From: CAWARU01 sp963805795
GTDB lineage: Bacteria; Pseudomonadota; Gammaproteobacteria; UBA6186; Azoamicaceae
Direction of reading: 5' to 3'
Assembly (NCBI GenBank): GCA_963805795.1
Contig: CAWDVG010000004.1
Location: 434,001 to 498,000 of the forward strand
Length of the DNA: 64,000 bases
Part shown: piece by piece, positions 7,265 through 16,389 of the stretch
Numbering within the stretch: the stretch's first letter is position 1
Layout: every line of letters begins with the position of its first letter
Made by a program: the position numbers and the translations under genes
The notes under the pieces: model-generated
Databases searched by the model: none
What the model was told of the DNA's origin: nothing
The model's input: only the letters and a program-made list of their open reading frames with translations

Positions 7265-9366
7265 TCAGACTAGCTTCCATTTCCGATCCTCTTCATTTTT
7301 GGGTTTAAAGCTTGTTAATATTACTGTGCAACTACTATAAGCTTTGCTCCCACGATCTCCCCACACATTGGCAGCAAACCATCCTGTTCCTAGTTCATCT
7401 ATTCTTATTGTAAAATTTATTAATTTCACTAGATAATCATATTCAAGTACATAACCAAGCAACCATTTTTTTTCCTTATCTAAGACTTTTACTGCGGTTA
7501 AGACTTCTCCTGCGGTAAAGATTGTTAACTCTTTTAAGTATTTAGAATCACGGCTAAAATCCTTGGACAATTTTTCTAATTGTCCCGTCTCTAACCCATT
7601 AAAGATTTTTTCCGCATCTTCAAATGGTTTCCCATTCAATAGACCATCAAGAACGTTTTTTGCAAACATGGCGGCAACATATTTAATATTACTTGGTCTG
7701 TCTTTGTTATATTGAATAAGTAGCTCGTTTATTTCCTTTAATAACTCTCCGGCGAGCTTCACCATTTCTTCGTTTTGTTTATTATTGGATGTTTGAGATC
7801 TTATGGTAGAATAAATGACTGGTTTGGCTGCAACATTTACAACAGCTGTAGCGTCTACTGCTGTAGGTGCAGCATGAACTGCCATGGCTGTAGCTGGAGT
7901 GGCTACAGCCACAGACTCTGAGACAGCTTTAGCATGTACCACAGCAACTACTGCGTCGGATGCTGGGTTATTGAGCTTTTCAAATTGTTTATTATTTTCT
8001 TTTGCTTTTTTGGCATATTCGTTAACATTTTCCGCTGCATCCTTTCCACTTTTATCAGTAACTTCAGAATCACATAATGTACCAGTTTTATATACCTCTG
8101 CAATTATGCCTTGTAAATTGGCAAGTTCCTTTATCAAATCTTTATCAACCACTTGTCCATCGGCTTTTTCTTTGGCTGCGTCAAGTTGCTCTTTTGCAAC
8201 TGTTTGAAGTTCATTTTCCCCATACAAAAATTTTTTGAAGGCCATTTTTAAGGATGCTTCTCTATTCTGTTTTTGAATTCCATCTTTATTTACTATTATT
8301 TCATCATTATCTGCTTTCAAACGACCATCAACTAACATCCATCCAATATTTACTGATGCCCAACCATGGTTATCCTTACTCAATTTAGTATTTTTTAGTC
8401 TTTCAGTATAAACGTTATATTCGTATTGAACACATTCATTGAATGCTTGTTGGGCTTTATTATGGCCCAGCATTGCAGCAGATCTAAAGAATGTTTCTGC
8501 CACTTTTCTTCTATGTTCAGGCCATTCGTTATTATCATTCAGCTTTTCAGCTTTTTTACCTATGTCATATAAAAATTGGCTAACACTGGGATCAAGATTT
8601 TCCTTATTTCCAGTATTCAGCGAAAGTGACTTATTAAACCCTTCAAGCATTCTTTCTTCACCAAATATTACAGTCAGGCATCCCTGTTGTTTTCCAATTC
8701 TTTCCAGAAGAATTTCTCGTTGTTCTAAATTTTGTTTTAAATTTTCCCCGTCCTTATGATACGTTTTCGCAAGCGCTACAACTGAACGAATAAAAAAATC
8801 AGACATTTTGACCAACGAGCCATTTCTCCTAATAGGATCGCTCCAGTGAATAGATACAAGTTTATTTAGTTTCGAATTATCAACTAAGCTTTTCTTTTCA
8901 GCATCACTCATCCAAGCATCATATAAGCCGAGGTTGAAGTTTTGTATACCCTTACTTTTGCAAGCATTAATGATACATTCTACCCCTGCTTTATCAATAT
9001 AGTTTGCCCCCAAATTTAATTCATTTAGTTTTAATAATTGACCATTAGGATTAGGATTCTCCAAAGCTTTGGCAAGTGCTTCAGCCCCTACATTGGTTAT
9101 TTCGTTACCCCATAAATTAAGACTCTTTAACTGTGGATTTGTTTTAAGATTCTCTGCAATCACTTTCACCTCATTATCATTAAGCTCTAAATCAAAAAGG
9201 TTCAGTGTTTCTAGAGATTTTTTTTCTAAATTTTCTAAAAAAGTATTAAAATTTTCTAAATATTTTTTAATCTTCCCTTATCACTAATTTTAGTTTTGAT
9301 TTTCTCTATAATATTATTCGTGTCAGCAACCACTTTAGTTGCCATAACAGTTGCTACTGTGCTCAT
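7265..9366 (-). pseudogene. Leucine-rich-repeat protein, frameshifted near its start
   Basis: A long frame (634 residues from 9169) contains two or three RNI-type leucine-rich repeats at its N-terminus (LKSLNLWGNEITNVGAEALA, LNELNLGANYIDKAG), then a helical region with a Sel1/TPR-like stretch (AAMLGHNKAQQAF), an Ala-rich linker and a C-terminal domain I do not recognise. Upstream in another frame lies a proper start: ATG 9366 with an AGGAGA site, reading MSTVATVMATKVVADTNN, which runs into a stop after the T-run 9263-9268. One extra base in that run joins it to KKYLENFNTFLENLEKKSLE and the first LRR (TLNLFDLELND). So the complete gene would be 700 codons with a -1 break. LRR proteins of this style are typical host-directed proteins in Legionellales; that role is inferred. 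Confidence 0.75.
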
Positions 9367-9674
9367 AAATTTCTCCTAAATATTACAATTACACTCATGA
9401 ATGATTAACCTTTGGGTATCAGGTAAACGTATTAATAAAAAAGACATAGGCTGACCGTACCACACCTGGAAGATACAAAATTATTTAATAAAAAACAGCT
9501 GTCGAAAATTACGGTGTTTTTAGATTAAATCAAATAAAAATAAAACCTTTACTAGTAGAGACAGTGGAAACCACAGTGTGTTATTATACTTAATTGAAGT
9601 CAATATTTTGTTAGTTGTTCAACATATTTTATATATTATAAGTTATCTAAGAATCTTTTGAGGATATACAACAA
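9367..9674. other. Divergent intergenic region
   Basis: About 300 bases between the LRR gene (minus) and the NB-ARC gene (plus), so it should hold both promoters. It is very AT-rich. The segment 9490-9517 (AAAAACAGC...TTACGGTGTT) is repeated with 5 differences at 22229-22257. No RNA gene or coding frame is seen. Confidence 0.4.
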
Positions 9675-12600
9675 ATGGGTATTCAATGCAATCACAGAAC
9701 TACAGAGGTTACACTGCCAGCAGACTGTCATGTTGCGGAGTTGCGAATAATCGCTGGAATATACTTTACCGATAAAGAAGTTGATACTATAGCTTGCCTC
9801 TTAAGCGGAAAAACAGTCAAAGAAATAGCGCCTTTATTAGCCATTGCTCCAAAAACGGTCAATAACCATTTAAATAATATTAAACAAAAAATAAAAAATG
9901 GAAACTCTAAAAGTCTAATAGATTTTATTGAAAAATCTGATAAATTTTCATTGTTAAAGCAGCATTATGCGAATTTATTAATCCGAAACTCTTTCAGACA
10001 TGCACTACAGAAATCTATTGGACTAATAACACAAAAAGACAAGCTTCGATGTTTAATTTTTTACGATAAGGAACAAAAAAATCATAAAAATTTTGCTTCA
10101 GAATTAATGACCGACTTTACCTATGTTGACATTGAAGCTTCCATTGAAGAAATTCAAAAATCTACAGACATCTTAAAAGCGGTTCGAGAGAAAAAAGATA
10201 TGGAGAAAAATCATTATATGATTGGATGTTTGTCTGGCAATATGATGGAAGAACTTCAAAAAGGCACCCCTACTATAAGCCGAAAAATTTCTACCCTAAA
10301 CCAAATTGCTCATGTTTTCGTCACCATTCCATTGTTTATTCTAATAGAGAACCCTATCAGTGACTCCAACAAAACTAAGGAACTTAATTATATCGATTCG
10401 GCGAAATATGAAAATTACTACCACTTTACTTTTGAAATTTTAAAACAAATGCTTCCTAGAATTTCACTTGAGAATGGTATCTCCGAATTCCAACAAGAAT
10501 ATAATCGACTTAATCCTGTCTCCCAGCAAACGATGTTGGACCTAAACAATAGTTTGGTCAACAAGGAAAAAACGCCAGACAAAAATAAAAAATATAAAGA
10601 GAAAAATAATATTTGGATTATGCTCCTTGCTTCTATGGTATTTTTTTGTTTTCTTCTTACACCCTTTATTTTGATAGAGGACCAGGGGGATAATGGTCAA
10701 ACAACATTCTTCTCAAAAACAAATTTACAGAGAATAATTCAAAATGGGCTTTCTTTATCCAAAAAAGAATCAACTGTTACAGAATGGAAATTGCCCAAAC
10801 AAGAACAACTATTTGTTGGACGAAAAACCTTAATGAAGGAATTGGAACGAAAACTACAAGGGCCAAATAAAACTGTAATTGTAGCGGGGTTAGGAGGTGT
10901 TGGCAAAACACAATTGGCTCTCCAATACATCCATCACAATAAATCTCCCCATAACCTTCGAATTTGGTTTCGTTGCGAGAACATTCAACAATTTCAACAT
11001 GAATATATTAAATTATGTAATTCATTAGGGTTTTCGCAAGCTAATTTAAGTATCGAGGCTGCTCAGATTTTCCTAAAGAATTGGTTAGCCAAACATCCTG
11101 GATGGTTGATTGTCTATGACAATGTCAATGCTTATGAAGAAATCAAACCTTTTCTCCCAGAGAAAGGCGGGGAAGTTATTATTACTTCCCGGTTACGTAA
11201 TTGGCCGAACAGTTTTGAAGTTCTATCTTTGGAAGTCATGTCTGAAGCAGAATCTCTTGAGCTATTAAAATCCATGATTAATCGTAATAGCATTCAAGAG
11301 AACAATGAATTTGCATTAATAGAACTGGCCAAATCTTTAGGCCATTTGCCTTTGGCACTTTCTCAAGCTGGAGCTTATATTCATCATACTCAAATTAAAA
11401 TCCCTGAATATATGAATCTTTTTAAAAAATATGAGGCAGATATGCTGGCGAACACTGCTGGTTCGAATGTCGAACAGAGTGATAAAATTTCTGTTGCTAG
11501 CACTTGGAACATTAGCTTAAGACAATTAATTAAAGAAGGTATTGAACGAGAAGGCTTGCGCAGTCCTCTCCTTTTAAGGGGAGGTGAGCAAGCCAATAAA
11601 AAAAGCAATTTTCTCTACCAAGAAGAATCTCCCGACTATCAGTTGGGAGTTCTTCAAAGACAGGAACCTTTTATTGCTTTAGATTTACTCATGGTCTGTG
11701 CCTATTTGGCTCCAGAAAAAATTCCTAAAGAGCTTTTGTTAGCCTGGCTAAAGGAAGCCTATCCTAATTTGTCTGCCCCTGAACTTATACTATCCAATAT
11801 CATTGGCCAATTAGGACACTATTCTCTTATCAAGCCGGAAACAGATGGAGATATTCGATTACATCGTTTATTGCAGTCAGTCTTGCGCAATCAACATAAA
11901 AAAGGATTTCAAGACGATAATATCCAATATCCTGCCTTAACTGTTCAATGGTATAATAATATTCTTAATGCCTGTCGTTCCTATTACCTCGAAAAATATA
12001 AACTCAAAGGAGAGGTATTAGAAAAAAATTATTTGGCACATTTACAATCTTTAGAAATGCATGATAGGAATACATGGACAAATAGCACCAGACCCGAATT
12101 TGGACGTTTATTAAGAGCCATTGGTGGCATAATATCTAACCTTGAAGATCGAAAAACAGGTTTAAAGTATTATAAAGAGGCTCTTCAAATCGCAGAGCAT
12201 CATCCCAAGAACAAAATTGAGCTTGGTATGTGCTTAAATAACATTGGTGCCAACTATTATTGGTTGGGTGATCCTAAACAAGCTAGACCCTTTTTTGAAC
12301 AAGGTCTAAAGATCGTTAAAGAAGATCCGCAGTGTGAAAAAAATCATTATTTTTATCCAGTCCAAGTGAGTAATGTAGGACAGCTCCACTCCTATTTTGG
12401 GGAATATAAAAAAGCTAAAGAATTATTAGAATATTCACGCAAATTGACCAGAGAACGTTATGGGGAAGGCCACAGCTCAATCTTATGGAACTCTTTATGG
12501 CTCGGAGAGTTATATACCAATATGGGTGAAACAAAACAAGCTCTAGAATTACTTAACGAGACCTTAAAAATTTGTATAAAATTCTATGCCCGCCACCCAG

Positions 12601-13148
12601 AACATGATTTGAAAATGGCATATACTCTATTGAGTTTAAGTAAAGCTTATCAGAGCATGGGTGATTCAAAGACAGCCTATGAGGTATTAAAAAACGCAAT
12701 AAAAATATATCAAGAGTCCTATGGTGAAGAGGGCCACGTCATCATTGGCAAATTTTTAAGTCAACTTGGCAGCGTATATAGAGATTTAAAAGAGCCTACA
12801 AAATCCAAAAGAGCTCTAAATCAAGCTCTAAAAATTCAAATGAAGTTTTATGAAGGACAAGAACAATGTCCAGATATTATGGAAACAAAAGTGAGTTTAG
12901 GTATAACTCATAATGAATTGGGGGACTTCCATCAAGCAAAAAAGCTATTGGAAGAAACTCTACAAATACAAGAAGGGTATTATGGAAAAACACATGTTAA
13001 TGTAAGAAATACATTGTTACATCTATCGAAAGTCTATGTAAATCTTAATCAACCCAAAATGGCTCAAATGTACCTAGAGCGAGGCCAGAGTATCTACACC
13101 GCTGACCACGAAAAATCCCATCCTACCCACTCATCTTTGGAAAGATAG
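9675..13148 (+). CDS. LuxR-HTH / transmembrane / NB-ARC / TPR STAND protein
   Basis: 1157 residues in an unusual order. Residues 24-92 are a LuxR-type HTH (FTDKEVDTIACLLSGKTVKE, PKTVNNHLNNIKQK); 95-310 is a region shared only with the paralog at 23160; 312-335 is a strong hydrophobic segment (NIWIMLLASMVFFCFLLTPF); 375-600 is an NB-ARC ATPase with P-loop GLGGVGKTQ (about 404-412), Walker B WLIVYDN, sensor ITSRLRNWP and the GLPLA-like HLPLAL; residues 817-1140 hold about eight TPRs. Residues 624-661 are an inserted palindromic element in frame. Start ATG 9675 with GAGGAT upstream. It is probably an ATP-switch signalling protein that controls transcription. The membrane segment between HTH and ATPase is hard to reconcile with both being cytosolic. 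Confidence 0.85.
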   Translation: MGIQCNHRTTEVTLPADCHVAELRIIAGIYFTDKEVDTIACLLSGKTVKEIAPLLAIAPKTVNNHLNNIKQKIKNGNSKSLIDFIEKSDKFSLLKQHYANLLIRNSFRHALQKSIGLITQKDKLRCLIFYDKEQKNHKNFASELMTDFTYVDIEASIEEIQKSTDILKAVREKKDMEKNHYMIGCLSGNMMEELQKGTPTISRKISTLNQIAHVFVTIPLFILIENPISDSNKTKELNYIDSAKYENYYHFTFEILKQMLPRISLENGISEFQQEYNRLNPVSQQTMLDLNNSLVNKEKTPDKNKKYKEKNNIWIMLLASMVFFCFLLTPFILIEDQGDNGQTTFFSKTNLQRIIQNGLSLSKKESTVTEWKLPKQEQLFVGRKTLMKELERKLQGPNKTVIVAGLGGVGKTQLALQYIHHNKSPHNLRIWFRCENIQQFQHEYIKLCNSLGFSQANLSIEAAQIFLKNWLAKHPGWLIVYDNVNAYEEIKPFLPEKGGEVIITSRLRNWPNSFEVLSLEVMSEAESLELLKSMINRNSIQENNEFALIELAKSLGHLPLALSQAGAYIHHTQIKIPEYMNLFKKYEADMLANTAGSNVEQSDKISVASTWNISLRQLIKEGIEREGLRSPLLLRGGEQANKKSNFLYQEESPDYQLGVLQRQEPFIALDLLMVCAYLAPEKIPKELLLAWLKEAYPNLSAPELILSNIIGQLGHYSLIKPETDGDIRLHRLLQSVLRNQHKKGFQDDNIQYPALTVQWYNNILNACRSYYLEKYKLKGEVLEKNYLAHLQSLEMHDRNTWTNSTRPEFGRLLRAIGGIISNLEDRKTGLKYYKEALQIAEHHPKNKIELGMCLNNIGANYYWLGDPKQARPFFEQGLKIVKEDPQCEKNHYFYPVQVSNVGQLHSYFGEYKKAKELLEYSRKLTRERYGEGHSSILWNSLWLGELYTNMGETKQALELLNETLKICIKFYARHPEHDLKMAYTLLSLSKAYQSMGDSKTAYEVLKNAIKIYQESYGEEGHVIIGKFLSQLGSVYRDLKEPTKSKRALNQALKIQMKFYEGQEQCPDIMETKVSLGITHNELGDFHQAKKLLEETLQIQEGYYGKTHVNVRNTLLHLSKVYVNLNQPKMAQMYLERGQSIYTADHEKSHPTHSSLER
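11544..11658 (+). repeat. RPE-like palindromic element, copy 1, in frame inside the NB-ARC gene
   Basis: 115 bases, identical at 99 positions to the reverse complement of 37512-37626 with no gaps (my count). It encodes residues 624-661 of the NB-ARC protein, starting EREGLRSPLLLRGGEQ and ending GVLQ. It contains the hairpin CTCC-TTTTAA-GGGGAG and ends in the palindrome GAAGAATCTCCCGACTATCA...GTTCTTC. It lies in the loop between the NB-ARC domain and the ALDLL-x-x-CAYLAPE helix, where relatives without it would be continuous. Confidence 0.85.
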
Positions 13149-13503
13149 CTCCTAAAAAGGTCAACCACTAATTGGTTATATAAAGTTTGTTATATGGTGG
13201 TATGACGAATCAAAATAATTACTCGGTAAAATACATCTATCATTAGAAAATATTTATAACACATAATCTGTGTCAGATTAATTGCTTAATAATGGCATTT
13301 GTTTTTACATTTTTTAATCTTCATATGTATCCCACCCCTCTTTCCTAGACAATTTGAAGGTTCTAGGTATTTTTTAACCTCTTCATTTATATAGTTTTAA
13401 GAATTTTTTTAGGATGTTGAAGCTTCCCAGCACTGGATACCATTGAGTTGAATTTAAAAACCTATAGGACTCAGATTCTCTCTTTACTTCAGGAGGCTAT
13501 GTT
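13149..13503. other. Intergenic region before the solo LuxR gene
   Basis: 355 bases without a coding frame. The site GGTATTTTTTAACC lies at 13366-13379 and a strong ribosome-binding site AGGAGG at 13491-13496. No terminator after the NB-ARC gene is evident. Confidence 0.4.
13366..13379 (+). promoter_or_regulatory. GGTAT-type dyad upstream of the solo LuxR gene
   Basis: GGTATTTTTTAACC, nearly the same as GGTATTTTTTACCC at 1561-1574, 125 bases before the LuxR start codon. Candidate regulator site; inference only. Confidence 0.35.
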
Positions 13504-13803
13504 ATGAATATTAATGACAACAACATTCAAAAGAAAAGCGATTATACACGTTTGTGTCCCCCATCGATGCGTTTTACAAGGCGGCAATCTGAATGCTTTT
13601 ATTACTTGGGGAGGGGGTTCTCCACAAAGAGAATAGCGACGGCCTTAGAGCTTAAACCACGTTCTGTGGAAGATCATATCAATAAGATTAAAAATAAAAT
13701 GGGTATTCGATATAAATCTGAATTGATTGAAAAAGCTATTGAGACAATTCTTTTCGCTAATTCAAAAATATTATCTAATGTTTTAGATAATTACCCAAAT
13801 TAA
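13504..13803 (+). CDS. Solo LuxR-type HTH protein
   Basis: 99 residues consisting almost entirely of a LuxR/GerE helix-turn-helix (about 23-90): MRFTRRQSECFYYLGRGFST, then KRIATALELKPRSVEDHINK, then KNKMGIRYKSELIEKA. There is no sensor domain, so activity must be set by expression level, partner binding or dimerisation. The start ATG 13504 is 7 bases after AGGAGG; an ATG at 13499 is out of frame. It precedes the two ankyrin genes on the same strand (85 bases) and may control them. The HTH is closer to that of the PAS-LuxR protein at 2398 than to that of the NB-ARC protein. Confidence 0.85.
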   Translation: MNINDNNIQKKSDYTRLCPPSMRFTRRQSECFYYLGRGFSTKRIATALELKPRSVEDHINKIKNKMGIRYKSELIEKAIETILFANSKILSNVLDNYPN

Positions 13804-13888
13804 GTGTAGGTGAACCAATATTTAATTTCTAACCTGGAATAAGGATAGTTCAAATCATAAATTTTAAAACCTTTAATCGGAGATAAAT

Positions 13889-16309
13889 ATGAGTCAAGTA
13901 TTATTAGATGCAGCAAAAATAGGTGACACAAAAAAAGTTACAGAGTTACTAAATACGGCAGCTACAAATGTAAATTATATAGATGAGCATGGCAACACGG
14001 CACTACATTTTTCAGCTCAATATGGCCATAAGGAAATAGTTAAACTGCTGCTTGCTGCAAAGGCAGAAATTGAAGCTAAAATGCATGAGCTCACACCCTT
14101 GCATATGGCAGCCATTTACAAAAAAGCAGAAATCGTAAAGTTGTTGCTCGAAGCAAAAGCAGATGTTAATGCAAAAGCCTGTGGCATGACAACGTTCGAG
14201 CTTATACTTGATGAAAGCAACAGGACCACTTTGAAACTACTTCTTGAAAACAATGCAGATGTGAATGCACGCAATAATTCTGGAACAACAATTCTACATG
14301 AGGCTGTCAAGTTTTCTAATATTAGACAAGTAAAGTTACTTCTAGAATTTAATGCAGATGTTAATGCGCGTGATGATTTTGGTACCACAATCTTGTATAG
14401 CGCTGTCGAGAAAGGTCAAACGGAAATCATAAAACTACTTCTTGGAACAAAAATAGATATTGAGGCGAGAACAAAAGGCTCGACAGCTTTACATGAAGCA
14501 ACCAAGAAGGGCAATACCGAAATTATAAAACTGCTGCTTGCCAAAAAAGCAAATATCGAAGCAAAAGATGAGCATAATAATGATACACCTTTGCATTTAG
14601 CAGCCTGGAAAGGACATACCGAGGCCGTAAAGCTACTGATCAAAGCAAAAGCAGATATTGAAGCCAAAGATAAGGCTGGTGAAACAACCTTGCATGTAGC
14701 AAGCGAATATGGCTATACAGATATAGTAAAACTATTGCTTGAGGCAAAGGCAAATGTTAATGCGCAAACAAAGGATGGCATCACTCCTTTGCAATTAACA
14801 AGAGATGTAGGAATCGCAGAGATACTACTTCACTATGGCGCTTTAGTAGATTTTTCCACAGTAAAAATCGATCTTACCAATCTCATTAACACCACGCAAA
14901 CATTAATGAAGGCTGCAGATGATAGTAAATTTTCAAAAGAGAATATTGAAAACACTCTTTCTCTGTTAAAAAACGGATTAAATGGAAGAAGAAAGGAAGA
15001 TGGGAATACCGCTTTACATTTGGCGATTGAGAAAAATCCAGATTTGGCAGTATTATTAATTAGAAATGGAGCCGCCATTGATATTCCAAATAATGAGAAC
15101 TTAACTGCCGTTCACTTGGTAGCATCATTAATTAGAAATGGGACTGCTATTATTCCAAATAATCCGAACTTGATTATTATTCAGTTAATTGTAAACATGA
15201 TAATAAAAAAGAAAAACCCACTATTTATAACTTTAATAAACCTTGCTCTGCTAAATAGATGGATTAAAGTTAAATCATCATTGCTCCCGCAAAATAAAGC
15301 ATATGCTGCTGTATTTTGTGGGAAAGATGTTAAAGCAAAGAGTGATGAGAATCAATCTGATAACATAAAAGATTTAACTGCAAACCAGGGCATACAAATG
15401 ACCAGCTCTAGCTCTGGAAATTTAATATTCAGTAAAGGTGCTCTTCCAGTGGCCAGCCCTGGTTCAGCTAGTAAAGCAAGTGTTAATGCGACTGCAACAG
15501 GAGCAGCATTTAGTTCTGGTTGCAAAGAGGAGTATGATAAGATCTTTTCAGAGTGGTATGGTTTCCCAGTAAGAATTGAGGAGATAATCAAGGAAACCTA
15601 CGATTGCATCAATAATCTTGATATTGAAAAATCTATGTCATTTTCTTTTGAATTGGGCGAAATTTTAAAAAACCATTTTGGTTTGTTTGGTCATCATGTA
15701 TTACCCATGGCCTATGATTTGTTATCTCGTTTTGATTCGAATTATCCTAAAACCAAAACAATTCATACCCATTGTTATGAATTACTTTTATTTGCAACAG
15801 CTCATGGATATATATTGCAAGAACGGAGTAAAAGCCTAGATATGAAACCCAAACTTCACTTGCTTAAAAGCGAACTCGGGGTAGAATTAAACCATCAGAA
15901 AACCATGCAACTTATGTCTCTGACCCAAATTAAACATCTCCTGCAATCTAATAGCGAACAACAACCGATTGTTGGAAAGCTTATGGGGGACTTCTTAACT
16001 GATCAGAACCGATTGCTTGGTATCCCCGGAGTAACAGGTGGGGATCTGAATTCTATGATTAGTTTGTTTTTATTTGCAAAGAAAAAAATTGCGGCAACCA
16101 AGCAACAACTTAAAAACGCAAAAGCGGAAAATGCCCAATTAAAAACAATGATTGTTATGTTTCAATCACAACAAACAAAATCCAAAATGGAAAGCACAAG
16201 CACTACGGTTGAACCACCAAATTCTGTCAATGTAAAGATTGGCACAACAAATTCCAGCAGCAACGCATCTCTATCTATGATCTCGAATACTATTACGAAC
16301 GTTGGTTAG
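13889..16309 (+). CDS. Ankyrin-repeat protein, copy A
   Basis: 806 residues. About ten ankyrin repeats fill residues 5-320 (typical unit: TPLHLAAWKGHTEAVKLLIK), another lies near 370-400 (NTALHLAIEKNPDLAVLLIR). After a Ser/Ala-rich linker comes a C-terminal region (about 540-770) shared with the next gene and unknown to me, including EIIKETYDCI, SFSFELGEIL, LPMAYDLLSRFDSN and the near-identical HLLQSNSEQQPIVGKLMGDF; a coiled coil follows. Copy A has a small internal duplication (LLIRNGAAIDIPNN / LIRNGTAIIPNN) not found in copy B. Start ATG with CGGAGA upstream. Such proteins in Legionellales are often injected into host cells and bind host proteins; that is inference. No signal peptide. Confidence 0.9.
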   Translation: MSQVLLDAAKIGDTKKVTELLNTAATNVNYIDEHGNTALHFSAQYGHKEIVKLLLAAKAEIEAKMHELTPLHMAAIYKKAEIVKLLLEAKADVNAKACGMTTFELILDESNRTTLKLLLENNADVNARNNSGTTILHEAVKFSNIRQVKLLLEFNADVNARDDFGTTILYSAVEKGQTEIIKLLLGTKIDIEARTKGSTALHEATKKGNTEIIKLLLAKKANIEAKDEHNNDTPLHLAAWKGHTEAVKLLIKAKADIEAKDKAGETTLHVASEYGYTDIVKLLLEAKANVNAQTKDGITPLQLTRDVGIAEILLHYGALVDFSTVKIDLTNLINTTQTLMKAADDSKFSKENIENTLSLLKNGLNGRRKEDGNTALHLAIEKNPDLAVLLIRNGAAIDIPNNENLTAVHLVASLIRNGTAIIPNNPNLIIIQLIVNMIIKKKNPLFITLINLALLNRWIKVKSSLLPQNKAYAAVFCGKDVKAKSDENQSDNIKDLTANQGIQMTSSSSGNLIFSKGALPVASPGSASKASVNATATGAAFSSGCKEEYDKIFSEWYGFPVRIEEIIKETYDCINNLDIEKSMSFSFELGEILKNHFGLFGHHVLPMAYDLLSRFDSNYPKTKTIHTHCYELLLFATAHGYILQERSKSLDMKPKLHLLKSELGVELNHQKTMQLMSLTQIKHLLQSNSEQQPIVGKLMGDFLTDQNRLLGIPGVTGGDLNSMISLFLFAKKKIAATKQQLKNAKAENAQLKTMIVMFQSQQTKSKMESTSTTVEPPNSVNVKIGTTNSSSNASLSMISNTITNVG

Positions 16310-16389
16310 ATGTACCAAGTTAGCTGAGGGTTAGAGATGTACTACGTACTACTAATATTTAAAATTCTATGTTCAACAGGAGATGATAT

